Shown: positions 34,778 to 47,335 of the stretch, one piece after another
How positions within the stretch are numbered: the stretch's first letter is position 1
Layout: each line of letters starts with the position of its first letter
From: Osmia lignaria lignaria
Lineage: Eukaryota > Arthropoda > Insecta > Hymenoptera > Megachilidae
Assembly: GCF_051020975.1 (NCBI RefSeq)
Contig: NW_027478159.1
Span: forward strand, 4,480,501 to 4,544,500
Length of the DNA: 64,000 nt
Direction: 5' to 3'
Program-made: the position numbers and the translations under genes
The notes under the pieces: generated by a model
The model's database searches: none
The model's input: only the letters and a program-made list of their open reading frames with translations
Told to the model about the DNA's origin: nothing

Positions 34778-36065
34778 TGATCAGATGCGTAGTTCTCGAG
34801 ATATATCAAGATATTTAAAAGTTCCGAAGCCGCACCAACATAATAGAGATACAGAAACACCGTGGCCCCTTTCTTTGAGATAACTCTGCACTAGTGCGAG
34901 CCGCAAATGCCACTTCCAGCTTAGCTGTGCAGAAGAAGAACAACAAGAAGAAGAAATATCTCGAAATATGTCCGTCAGGCCCCTTCCCTTGAGATAAATC
35001 TGCAAATATCTCGGAAACGAAGCGAGCTATGGCAAAATGTTAAGAGACCTTTTTTGTAGGGAATTAAGTTTCCTACTTTTTATGTTCTATGATATTTTTT
35101 GATCAGATGCGTAGTTCTCGAGATATATCAAGATATTTAAAAGTTTCGAAGCCGCACCAACATAATAGAGATACAGAAACACCGTGGCCCCTTTCTTTGA
35201 GATAACTCTGCACTATTGCGAGCTGCAAATGCCACTTCCAGCTTAGCTGTGCAGAGGAAGAACAACAAGAAGAAGAAATATCTCGAAATATGTCCGTCAG
35301 GCCAGTTCCTTTGAGCTGAATCGGCAAATATCTCGGAAACGAAGCGAGCTATGGCAAAATGTTAAGAGACGTTTTTTGTAGAGAATTATGTTTCCTACAA
35401 TTCATGTTCTATGATATTTTTTGATCAGAAGCGTAGTTTTCGAGATATATCGAGATATTTAAAAGTTCCGAAGCCGCACCAACATAATAGGGATACAGAA
35501 ACACCGTGGCCCCTTTCTTTGAGATAACTCTGCACTAGTGCGAGCCGCAAATGCCACTTCCAGCTTAGCTGTGCAGAGGAAGAACAACAAGAAGAAGAAA
35601 TATCTCGAAATATGTCCGTCAGGCCAGTTCCTCTGAGCTGAATCTGCAAATATCTCGGAAACGAAGTGAGCTATGGCAAAATGTTAAGAGACGTTTTTTG
35701 TAGAGAATTATGTTTCCTACAATTTATGTTCTATGATATTTTTTGGTCAGAAGCGTAGTTTTCGAGATATATCGAGATATTTAAAAGTTCAGAAGCCGCA
35801 CCAACATAATAGGGATACAGAAACACCGTGGCCCCTTTCTTTGAGATAACTCTGCACTATTGCGAGCTGCAAATGCCACTTCCAGCTTAGCTGTGCAGAG
35901 GAAGAACAACAAGAAGAAGAAATATCTCGAAATATGTCCGTCAGGCCAGTTCCTTTGAGCTGAATCTGCAAATATCTCGGAAACGAAGCGAGCTATGGCA
36001 AAATGTTAAGAGACGTTTTTTGTAGAGAATTATGTTTCCTACAATTTATGTTCTATGATATTTTT
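34778..36065. repeat. Region E, partial second 8-mer copy (first four units)
   Basis: Repeats 32202-33489 at a spacing of 2576, including TGTAGGGAATT, AGTTTCGAAG, GAATCGGC, GAAGTGAGC and the TGGTCA head. A private change CTCTGAGCTG lies near 35632. The D-like half is not repeated. Confidence 0.85.
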
Positions 36066-37353
36066 TGGTCAGAAGCGTAGTTTTCGAGATATATCGAGAT
36101 ATTTAAAAGTTCAGAAGCCGCACCAACATAATAGGGACACAGAAACACCGTGGCCCCTTTCTTTGAGATAACTCTGCACTATTGCGAGCTGCAAATGCCA
36201 CTTCCAGCTTAGCTGTGCAGAGGAAGAACAACAAGAAGAAGAAATATCTCGAAATATGTCCGTCAGGCCAGTTCCTTTGAGCTGAATCGGCAAATATCTC
36301 GGAAACGAAGCGAGCTATGGCAAAATGTTAAGAGACGTTTTTTGTAGAGAATTATGTTTCCTACAATTTATGTTCTATGGTATTTTTTGATCAGAAGCGT
36401 AGTTTTCGAGATATATCGAGATATTTAAAAGTTCCGATGCCGCACCAACATAATAGGGATACAGAAACACCGTGGCCCCTTTCTTTGAGATAACTCTGCA
36501 CTAGTGCGAGCCGCAAATGCCACTTCCAGCTTAGCTGTGCAGAAGAAGAACAACAAGAAGAAGAAATATCTCGAAATATGTCCGTCAGGCCCCTTCCCTT
36601 GAGATATATCTGCAAATATCTCGGAAACGAAGCGAGCTATGACAAAATGTTAAGAGACCTTTTTTGTAGAGAATTATGTTCCCTACAATTTATGTTCTAT
36701 GATATTTTTTGATCAGAAGCGTAGTTTTCGAGATATATCGAGATATTTAAAAGTTCCGAAGCCGCACCAACATAATAGGGATACAGAAACACCGTGGCCC
36801 CTTTCTTTGAGATAACTCTGCACTAGTGCGAGCCGCAAATGCCACTTCCAGCTTAGCTGTGCAGAAGAAGAACAACAAGAAGAAGAAATATCTCGAAATA
36901 TGTCCGTCAGGCCCCTTCCCTTGAGATAAATCTGCAAATATCTCGGAAACGAAGCGTGCTATGGCAAAATGTTAAGAGACCTTTTTTGTAGAGAATTAAG
37001 TTTCCTACTTTTTATCTTCTATGATATTTTTTGATCAGATGCGTAGTTTTCGAGATATATCGAGATATTTAAAAGTTCCGAAGACGCACCAACATAATAG
37101 AGATACAGAAACACCGTGGCCCCTTTCTTTGAGATAACTGTGCACTAGTGCGAGCCGCAAATGCCACTTCCAGCTTAGCTGTGCAGAAGAAGAACAACAA
37201 GAAGAAGAAATATCTCGAAATATGTCCGTCAGGCCCCTTCCCTTGAGATATATCTGCAAATATCTCGGAAACGAAGCGAGCTATGGCAAAATGTTAAGAG
37301 ACCGTTTTTGTAGAGAATTATGTTTCCTACAATTTATGTTCTATGATATTTTT
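36066..37353. repeat. Region E, 4-mer HOR copy 1 (1288 bp)
   Basis: Units: 36066 (TGGTCA head, GTTCAGAAG, AGGGACACAG, GAATCGGC), 36388 (preceded by CTATGGTATT; GTTCCGATGCC, CTATGACAAAATG), 36710 (GAAGCGTGCTATGG) and 37032 (GAAGACGCACC, AACTGTGCACTAG). Confidence 0.85.
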
Positions 37354-38319
37354 TGGTCAGAAGCGTAGTTTTCGAGATATATCGAGATATTTAAAAGTTC
37401 AGAAGCCGCACCAACATAATAGGGACACAGAAACACCGTGGCCCCTTTCTTTGAGATAACTCTGCACTATTGCGAGCTGCAAATGCCACTTCCAGCTTAG
37501 CTGTGCAGAGGAAGAACAACAAGAAGAAGAAATATCTCGAAATATGTCCGTCAGGCCAGTTCCTTTGAGCTGAATCGGCAAATATCTCGGAAACGAAGCG
37601 AGCTATGGCAAAATGTTAAGAGACGTTTTTTGTAGAGAATTATGTTTCCTACAATTTATGTTCTATGGTATTTTTTGATCAGAAGCGTAGTTTTCGAGAT
37701 ATATCGAGATATTTAAAAGTTCCGATGCCGCACCAACATAATAGGGATACAGAAACACCGTGGCCCCTTTCTTTGAGATAACTCTGCACTAGTGCGAGCC
37801 GCAAATGCCACTTCCAGCTTAGCTGTGCAGAAGAAGAACAACAAGAAGAAGAAATATCTCGAAATATGTCCGTCAGGCCCCTTCCCTTGAGATATATCTG
37901 CAAATATCTCGGAAACGAAGCGAGCTATGACAAAATGTTAAGAGACCTTTTTTGTAGAGAATTATGTTCCCTACAATTTATGTTCTATGATATTTTTTGA
38001 TCAGAAGCGTAGTTTTCGAGATATATCGAGATATTTAAAAGTTCCGAAGCCGCACCAACATAATAGGGATACAGAAACACCGTGGCCCCTTTCTTTGAGA
38101 TAACTCTGCACTAGTGCGAGCCGCAAATGCCACTTCCAGCTTAGCTGTGCAGAAGAAGAACAACAAGAAGAAGAAATATCTCGAAATATGTCCGTCAGGC
38201 CCCTTCCCTTGAGATAAATCTGCAAATATCTCGGAAACGAAGCGTGCTATGGCAAAATGTTAAGAGACCTTTTTTGTAGAGAATTAAGTTTCCTACTTTT
38301 TATCTTCTATGATATTTTT
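37354..38319. repeat. Region E, 4-mer copy 2, first three units
   Basis: Repeats the first three units of 36066-37353 at 1288 bases, with the same GATGCC, CTATGACAAAATG and GAAGCGTGC variants. The fourth unit is replaced by a TTTCGTTGAG unit at 38320. Confidence 0.85.
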
Positions 38320-39285
38320 TGATCAGATGCGTAGTTCTCGAGATATATCAAGATATTTAAAAGTTCCGAAGCCGCACCAACATAATAGAGATACAGAAAC
38401 ACCGTGGCCCCTTTCGTTGAGATAACTCTGCACTAGTGCGAGCCGCAAATGCCACTTCCAGCTTAGCTGTGCAGAAGAAGAACAACAAGAAGAAGAAATA
38501 TCTCGAAATATGTCCGTCAGGTCCCTTCCCTTGAGATAAATCTGCACATATCTCGGAAACGAAGCGAGCTATGGCAAAATGTTAAGAGACCTTTTTTGTA
38601 GAGAATTAAGTGTCCTACTTTTTATGTTCTATGATATTTTTTGATCAGATGCGTAGTTCTCGAGATATATCAAGTTATTTAAAAGTTCCGAAGCCGCACC
38701 AACATAATAGAGATACAGAAACACCGTGGCCCCTTTCTTTGAGATAACTCTGCACTATTGCGAGCTGCAAATGCCACTTCCAGCTTAGCTGTGCAGAGGA
38801 AGAACAACAAGAAGAAGAAATATCTCGAAATATGTCCGTCAGGCCAGTTCCTTTGAGCTGAATCTGCAAATATCTCGGAAACGAAGCGAGCTATGGCAAA
38901 ATGTTAAGAGACGTTTTTCGTAGAGAATTATGTTTCCTACAATTTATGTTCTATGATATTTTTTGATCAGAAGCGTAGTTTTCGAGATATATCGAGATAT
39001 TTAAAAGTTCCGAAGCCGCACCAACATAATAGGGATACAGAAACACCGTGGCCCCTTTCTTTGAGATAACTCTGCACTATTGCGAGCTGCAAATGCCACT
39101 TCCAGCTTAGCTGTGCAGAGGAAGAACAACAAGAAGAAGAAATATCTCGAAATATGTCCGTCAGGCTCCTTCCCTTGAGATAAATCTGCAAATATCTCGG
39201 AAACGAACCGACCTATGGCAAAATGTTCAGAGACCTTTTTTGTAGAGAATTAAGTTTCCTACTTTTTATGTTCTATGATATTTTT
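38320..39285. repeat. Transition units between regions E and F
   Basis: Three unlike units. 38320 has TTTCGTTGAG, CAGGTCCCTTCC and GCACATATC. 38642 has CAAGTTATTT and a GGCCAGTTCC arm. 38964 has CAGGCTCCTTCC and GAACCGACCTATGG. No HOR order is seen. Confidence 0.8.
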
Positions 39286-41861
39286 TGATCAGATGCGTAG
39301 TTCTCGAGATATATCGAGATATTTAAAAGTTCCGAAGACGCACCAACATAATAGAGATACAGAAACACCGTGGCCCCTTTCTTTGAGATAACTGTGCACT
39401 AGTGCGAGCCGCAAATGCCACTTCCAGCTTAGCTGTGCAGAAGAAGAACAACAAGAAGAAGAAATATCTCGAAATATGTCCGTCAGGCCAGTTCCTTTGA
39501 GCTGAATCTGCAAATATCTCGGAAACGAAGCGAGCTATGGCAAAATGTTAAGAGACGTTTTTTGTAGAGAATTATGTTTCCTACAATTTATGTTCTATGA
39601 TATTTTTTGATCAGAAGCGTAGTTTTCGAGATATATCGAGATATTTAAAAGTTCCGAAGACGCACCAACATAATAGAGATACAGAAACACCGTGGCCCCT
39701 TTCTTTGAGATAACTGTGCACTAGTGCGAGCCGCAAATGCCACTTCCAGCTTAGCTGTGCAGAAGAAGAACAACAAGAAGAAGAAATATCTCGAAATATG
39801 TCCGTCAGGCCCCTTCCCTTGAGATATATCTGCAAATATCTCGGAAACGAAGCGAGCTATGGCAAAATGTTAAGAGACCGTTTTTGTAGAGAATTAAGTT
39901 TCCTACTTTTTATGTTCTATGATATTTTTTGATCAGACGCGTAGTTCTCGAGATATATCAAGATATTTAAAAGTTCCGAAGCCGCACCAACATAATAGAG
40001 ATACAGAAACACCGTGGCCCCTTTCTTTGAGATAACTCTGCACTATTGCGAGCTGCAAATGCCACTTCCAGCTTAGCTGTGCAGAAGAAGAACAACAAGA
40101 AGAAGAAATATCTCGAAATATGTCCGTCAGGCCCCTTCCCTTGAGATAAATCTGCAAATATCTCGGAAACGAAGCGAGCTATGGCAAAATGTTAAGAGAC
40201 CTTTTTTGTAGAGAATTAAGTTTCCTACTGTTTATCTTCTATGATATTTTTTGATCAGATGCGTAGTTCTCGAGATATATCAAGATATTTAAAAGTTCCG
40301 AAGCCGCACCAACATAATAGAGATACAGAAACACCGTGGCCCCTCTCTTTGAGATAACTCTGCACTATTGCGAGCTGGAAATGCCACTTCCAGTTTAGCT
40401 GTGCAGAAGAAGGACAACAAGAAGAAGAAATATCTCGAAATATGTCCGTCAGGCCAGTTCCTTTGAGTTGAATCTGCAAATATCTCGGAAACGAAGCGAG
40501 CTATGGCAAAATGTTAAGAGACGTTTTTTGTAGAGAATTATGTTTCCTACAATTTATGTTCTATGATATTTTTTGATCAGAAGCGTAGTTTTCGAGATAT
40601 ATCGAGATATTTAAAAGTTCCGAAGACGCACCAACATAATAGAGATACAGAAACACCGTGGCCCCTTTCTTTGAGATAACTGTGCACTAGTGCGAGCCGC
40701 AAATGCCACTTCCAGCTTAGCTGTGCAGAAGAAGAACAACAAGAAGAAGAAATATCTCGAAATATGTCCGTCAGGCCCCTTCCCTTGAGATATATCTGCA
40801 AATATCTCGGAAACGAAGCGAGCTATGGCAAAATGTTAAGAGACCGTTTTTGTAGAGAATTAAGTTTCCTACTTTTTATGTTCTATGATATTTTTTGATC
40901 AGACGCGTAGTTCTCGAGATATATCAAGATATTTAAAAGTTCCGAAGCCGCACCAACATAATAGAGATACAGAAACACCGTGGCCCCTTTCTTTGAGATA
41001 ACTCTGCACTATTGCGAGCTGCAAATGCCACTTCCAGCTTAGCTGTGCAGAAGAAGAACAACAAGAAGAAGAAATATCTCGAAATATGTCCGTCAGGCCC
41101 CTTCCCTTGAGATAAATCTGCAAATATCTCGGAAACGAAGCGAGCTATGGCAAAATGTTAAGAGACCTTTTTTGTAGAGAATTAAGTTTCCTACTGTTTA
41201 TCTTCTATGATATTTTTTGATCAGATGCGTAGTTCTCGAGATATATCAAGATATTTAAAAGTTCCGAAGCCGCACCAACATAATAGAGATACAGAAACAC
41301 CGTGGCCCCTCTCTTTGAGATAACTCTGCACTATTGCGAGCTGGAAATGCCACTTCCAGTTTAGCTGTGCAGAAGAAGGACAACAAGAAGAAGAAATATC
41401 TCGAAATATGTCCGTTAGGCCCCTTCCCTTGAGATAAATCTGCAAATATCTCGGAAACGAAGCGACCTATCGCAAAATGTTAAGAGACCTTTTTTGTAAA
41501 GAATTAAGTTTCCTACTTTTTATGTTCTATGATATTTTTTGATCAGATGCGTAGTTCTCGAGATATATCAAGATATTTAAAAGTTCCGAAGCCGCACCAA
41601 CATAATAGGGATACAGAAACACCGTGGCCCCTTTCTTTGAGATAACTCTGCACTATTGCGAGCTGTAAATGCCACTTCCAGCTTAGCTGTGCAGAAGAAG
41701 AACAACAAGAAGAAGAAATATCTCGAAATATGTCCGACAGGCCCCTTCCCTTGAGATAAATCTGCAAATATCTCGGAAACGAAGCGAGCTATGGCGAAAT
41801 GTTAAGAGACCTTTTTTGTAGACAACTAAGTTTCCTACTTTTTATCTTCTATGATATTTTT
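39286..41861. repeat. Region F, 8-mer HOR copy (2576 bp) with internal 966-bp trimer
   Basis: Order: GAAGACGCACC unit with GGCCAGTTCC arm (39286), GAAGACGCACC unit (39608), CAGACGCGTAG unit (39930), GAAGGACAACAAG unit (40252). The last three types then repeat at 40574, 40896 and 41218, and an S-like unit follows at 41540. The ACGCGT in the third type is a rare head variant in the window. Confidence 0.87.
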
Positions 41862-43149
41862 TGATCAGAAGCGTAGTTTTCGAGATATATCGAGATATTT
41901 AAAAGTTCCGAAGACGCACCAACATAATAGAGATACAGAAACACCGTGGCCCCTTTCTTTGAGATAACTGTGCACTAGTGCGAGCCGCAAATGCCACTTC
42001 CAGCTTAGCTGTGCAGAAGAAGAACAACAAGAAGAAGAAATATCTCGAAATATGTCCTTCAGGCCAGTTCCTTTGAGCTGAATCTGCAAATATCTCGGAA
42101 ACGAAGCGAGCTATGGCAAAATGTTAAGAGACGTTTTTTGTAGAGAATTATGTTTCCTACAATTTATGTTCTATGATATTTTTTGATCAGAAGCGTAGTT
42201 TTCGAGATATATCGAGATATTTAAAAGTTCCGAAGACGCACCAACATAATAGAGATACAGAAACACCGTGGCCCCTTTCTTTGAGATAACTGTGCACTAG
42301 TGCGAGCCGCAAATGCCACTTCCAGCTTAGCTGTGCAGAAGAAGAACAACAAGAAGAAGAAATATCTCGAAATATGTCCGTCAGGCCCCTTCCCTTGAGA
42401 TATATCTGCAAATATCTCGGAAACGAAGCGAGCTATGGCAAAATGTTAAGAGACCGTTTTTGTAGAGAATTAAGTTTCCTACTTTTTATGTTGTATGATA
42501 TTTTTTGATCAGACGCGTAGTTCTCGAGATATATCAAGATATTTAAAAGTTCCGAAGCCGCACCAACATAATAGAGATACAGAAACACCGTGGCCCCTTT
42601 CATTGAGATAACTCTGCACTATTGCGAGCTGCAAATGCCACTTCCAGCTTAGCTGTGCAGAAGAAGAACAACAAGAAGAAGAAATATCTCGAAATATGTC
42701 CGTCAGGCCCCTTCCCTTGAGATAAATCTGCAAATATCTCGGAAACGAAGCGAGCTATGGCAAAATGTTAAGAGACCTTTTTTGTAGAGAATTAAGTTTC
42801 CTACTTTTTATCTTCTATGATATTTTTTGATCAGATGCGTAGTTCTCGAGATATATCAAGATATTTAAAAGTTCCGAAGCCGCACCAACATAATAGAGAT
42901 ACAGAAACACCGTGGCCCCTCTCTTTGAGATAACTCTGCACTATTGCGAGCTGGAAATGCCACTTCCAGTTTAGCTGTGCAGAAGAAGGACAACAAGAAG
43001 AAGAAATATCTCGAAATATGTCCGTTAGGCCCGTTCCTTTGAGCTGAATCTGCAAATATCTCGGAAACGAAGCGAGCTATGGCAAAATGTTAAGAGACGT
43101 TTTTTGTAGAGAATTATCTTTCCTACAATTTATGTTCTATGATATTTTT
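41862..43149. repeat. Region F, partial second 8-mer copy (four units)
   Basis: Repeats 39286-40573 at 2576 bases: two GAAGACGCACC units, the CAGACGCGTAG unit (42506) and the GAAGGACAACAAG unit (42828). Private changes include GTCCTTCAGG near 42057 and TTTCATTGAG near 42602. Confidence 0.85.
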
Positions 43150-46100
43150 TGATCAGAAGCGTAGTTTTCGAGATATATCGAGATATTTAAAAGTTCCGAA
43201 GCCGCACCAACATAATAGAGATACAGAAACACCGTGGCCCCTTTCTTTGAGATAACTCTGCACTATTGCGAGCTGTAAATGCCACTTCCAGCTTAGCTGT
43301 GCAGAAGAAGAACAACAAGAAGAAGAAATATCTCGAAATATGTCCGTCAGGCCCCTTCCCTTGAGATATATCTGCAAATATCTCGGAAACGAAGCGAGCT
43401 ATGGCAAAATGTTAATAGACCTTTTTTGTAGAGAATTATGTTTTCTACAATTTATGTTCTATGATATTTTTTGATCAGAAGCGTAGTTTTCGAGATATAT
43501 CGAGATATTTAAAAGTTCCGAAGCCGCACCAACATAATAGAGATACAGAAACACCGTGGCCCCTTTCTTTGAGATAACTCTGCACTAGTGCGAGCCGCAA
43601 ATGCCACTTCCAGCTTAGCTGTGCAGAAGCAGAACAACAAGAAGAAGAAATATCTCGAAATATGTCCGTCAGGCCCCTTCTCTTGAGATAAATCTGCAAA
43701 TATCTCGGAAACGAAGCGAGCTATGGCAAAATGTTAAGAGACCTTTTTTGTAGACAATTAAGTTTCCTACTTTTTATGTTCTATGATATTTTTTGATCAG
43801 ATGCGTAGTTTTCAAGATATATCGAGATATTTAAAAGTTCCGAAGCCGCACCAACATAATAGGGATACAGAAACACCGTGGCCCCTTTCTTTGAGATAAC
43901 TCTGCACTATTGCGAGCTGTAAATGCCACTTCCAGCTTAGCTGTGCAGAAGAAGAACAACCAGAAGAAGAAATATCTCGAAATATTTCCGTTAGGCTCCT
44001 TCCCTTGAGATAAATCTGCAAATATCTCGGAAACGAAGCGACCTATGGCAAAATGTTTAGAGACCTTTTTTGTAGAGAATTAAGTTTCCTACTTTTTATG
44101 TTCTATGATATTTTTTGATCAGATGCGTAGTTCTCGAGATATATCAAGATATTTAAAAGTTCCGAAGCTGCACCAACATAATAGAGGTACAGAAACACCG
44201 TGGCCTCTTTCTTTGAGATAACTCTGCACTATTGCGAGCTGCAAATGCCACTTCGAGCTTAGCTGTGCAGAAGAAGAACAACAAGAAGAAGAAATATCTC
44301 GAAATATGTCCGTCAGACCCCTTCCCTTGAGATGAATCTGCAAATATCTCGGAAACGAAGCGAGCTATGGCAAAATGTTAAGAGACCTTTTTTGTAGAGA
44401 ATAATGTTTCCTACAATTTACGTTCTATGATATTTTTTGATCAGAAGCGTAGTTTTCGAGATATATCGAGATATTTAAAAGTTCCGAAGCCGCACCAACA
44501 TAATAGAGATACAGAAACACCGTGGCCCCTTTCTTTGAGATAACTCTGCACTATTGCGACCTGCAAATGCCACTTCCAGCTCAGCTGTGCAGAAGAAGAA
44601 CAACAAGAAGAAGAATTATCTCGAAATATGTCCGTCAGGCCCCTTCCCTTGAGATATATCTGCAAATATCTCGGAAACGAAGCGAGCTATGGCAAAATGT
44701 TAAGAGACCTTTTTTGTAGAGAATTATGCTTCCTACAATTTATGTTCTATGATATTTTTTGATCAGAAGCGTAGTTTTCGAGATATATCGAGATATTTAA
44801 AAGTTCCGAAGCCGCACCAACATAATAGAGATACAGAAGCACCGTGGCCCCTTTCGTTGAGATAACTCTGCACTAGTGCGAGCCGCAAATGCCACTTCCA
44901 GCTTAGCTGTGCAGAGGAAGAACAACAAGAAGAAGAAATATCTCGAAATATGTCCGTCAGGCCAGTTCCTTTGAGCTGAATCTGCAAATATCTCGGAAAC
45001 GAAGCGAGCTATGGCAAAATGTTAAGAGACGTTTTTGGTAGAGAATTATGTTTCCTACAATTTATGTTCTATGATATTTTTTGATCAGAAGCGTAGTTTT
45101 CGAGATATATCGAGATATTTAAAAGTTCCGAAGCCGCACCAACATAATAGGGATACAGAAACACCGTGGCCCCTTTCTTTGAGATAACTCTGCACTATTG
45201 CGAGCTGTGAATGCCACTTCCAGCTTCGCTGTGCAGAAGAAGAACAACAAGAAGAAGAAATATCTCGAAATATGTCCGTCAGGCCCCTACCCTTGAGATA
45301 TATCTGCAAATATCTCGGAAACGACGCGAGCTATGGCAAAATGTTGAGAGACCTTTTTTGTAGAGAATTATGTTTCCTACAATTTATGTTCTATGATATT
45401 TTTTGATCAGATGCGTAGTTCTCGAGATATATCAAGATATTTAAAAGTTCCGAAGCCGCACCAACATAATAGAGATACAGAAACACCGTGGCCCCTTTCT
45501 TTGAGATAACTCTGCACTATTGCGAGCTGCAAATGCCACTTCCAGCTTAGCTGTGCAGAAGAAGAACAACAAGAAGAAGAAATATCTCGAAATATGTCCG
45601 TCAGGCCCCTTCCCTTGAGATAAATCTGCAAATATCTCGGAAACGAAGCGAGCTATGGCAAAATGTTAAGAGACGTTTTTTGTAGAGAATTATGTTTCCT
45701 ACAATTTATGTTCTATGATATTTTTTGATCAGAAGCGTAGTTTTCGAGATATATCGAGATATTTAAAAGTTCCGAAGCCGCACCAACATAATAGAGATAC
45801 AGAAACACCGTGGCTCCTTTCTTTGAGATAACTCTGCACTAGTGCGAGCTGCAACTGCCACTTGCAGCTTAGCTGTGCAGAAGAAGAACAACAAGAAGAA
45901 GGAATATCTCGAAATATGTCCGTCAGGCCCCTTCCCTTGAGATATATCTGCAAATATCTCGGAAACGAAGCGAGCCATGGCAAAATGTTAAGAGACCGTT
46001 TTTGTAGAGAATTAAGTTTCCTACTTTTTATGTTCTATGATATTTTTTGATCAGACGCGTAGTTCTCGAGATATATCAAGATATTTAAAAGTTCCGAAGC

Positions 46101-46192
46101 CGCACCAACATAATAGAGATACAGAAACACCGTGGCCCCTTTCTTTGAGATAACTCTGCACTATTGCGAGCTGCAAATGCCACTTCCAGCTA
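43150..46192. repeat. Array region G: unordered monomers
   Basis: Nine units and part of a tenth, with many private changes such as GAAGCAGAAC (43629), TTCAAGATAT (43812), GAATTATCTCG (44613), TTTTTGGTAGAG (45033) and GAGCCATGG (45974). Unit 44116 has the GAAGCTGCACC/GAGGTAC/GGCCTCTTT/CTTCGAGC body of region D. Unit 46048 has the CAGACGCGTAG head of region F. I see no repeated order. Confidence 0.85.
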
Positions 46193-47013
46193 AGCTGTGC
46201 AGAAGAAGAACAACAAGAAGAAGAAATATCTCGAAATATGTCCGTCAGGCCCCTTCCCTTGAGATAAATCTGCAAATATCTCGGAAACGAAGAGAGCTAT
46301 GGCAAAATGTTAAGAGACGTTTTTTGTAGAGAATTATGTTTCCTACAATTTATGTTCTATGATATTTTTTGATCAGAAGCGTAGTTTTCGAGATATATCG
46401 AGATATTTAAAAGTTCCGAAGACGCACCAACATAATAGAGATACAGAAACACCGTGGCCCCTTTCTTTGAGATAACTCTGCGCTATTGCGAGCTGGAAAT
46501 GCCACTTCCAGTTTAGCTGTGCAGAAGAAAAACAACAAGAAGAGGAAATATCTCGAAATATGTCCGTCAGGCCCCTTCCCTTGAGATATATCTGCAAATA
46601 TCTCGGAAACGAAACGAGCTATGGCAAAATGTTAAGAGACCTTTTTTGTAGAGAATTATGTTTCCTACAATCTATGTTCTATGAAATTTTTTAATCAGAA
46701 GCGTGGTTTTCGAGATATATCGAGATATTTAAAAGATCCGAAGCCGCACCAACATAATAGAGATACAGAAACACCGTGGCCCCTTTCTTTGAGATAACCC
46801 TGCACTAGTGCGAGCCGCAAATGCCGCTTCCAGCTTAGCTGTGCAGAAGAAGAACAACAAGAAGAAGAAATATCTCGAAATATGTCCGTCAGGCCCCTTC
46901 CCTCGAGATAAATCTGCAAATATCTCGGAAACGAAGCGAGCTATGGCAAAATGTTAAGAGACCTTTTTTGTAGAGAATTAAGTTTCCTACTTTTTATGCT
47001 CTATGATATTTTT

Positions 47014-47335
47014 TGATCGGATGCGTAGTTCTCGAGATATATCAAGATATTTAAAAAATCCGAAGCTGCACCAACATAATAGAGGTACAGAAACACCGTG
47101 GCCCCTTTCTTTGAGATAACTCTGCACTATTGCGAGCTGCAAATGCCACTTCCAGCTTAGCTGTGCAGAAGAAGAACAACAAGAATAAGAAATATTTCGA
47201 AATATGTCCGTCAGGCCCCTTGCCTTGAGATAAATTTGCAAATATCTCGGAAACGAAGCGAGCTATGGCAAAATGTTAAGAGACCATTTTTGTAGAGAAT
47301 TAAGTTTCCTACTTTTTATGTTCTATGTTATTTTT
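47014..47335. repeat. Hybrid monomer marking a one-unit deletion
   Basis: The first part (TGATCG head, TTTAAAAAATCCGAAGC) matches unit 53454. The rest (TGCACCAAC, GAGGTACAG, AAGAATAAGAAATATTTC, CTTGCCTTGAG) matches unit 53776. The switch lies at about 47057-47067. Copy 2 has both parents as separate adjacent units, so copy 1 most simply lost 322 bp by crossover between them. Confidence 0.85.

Noticed and set aside
44522..46329. Short plus-strand open frames near 44522-44719, 45862-46050 and 46132-46329
   Set aside because: These appear only where single-base variants remove stops in individual units. They start within the repeat (one at GTG) and have no counterpart elsewhere in the array.
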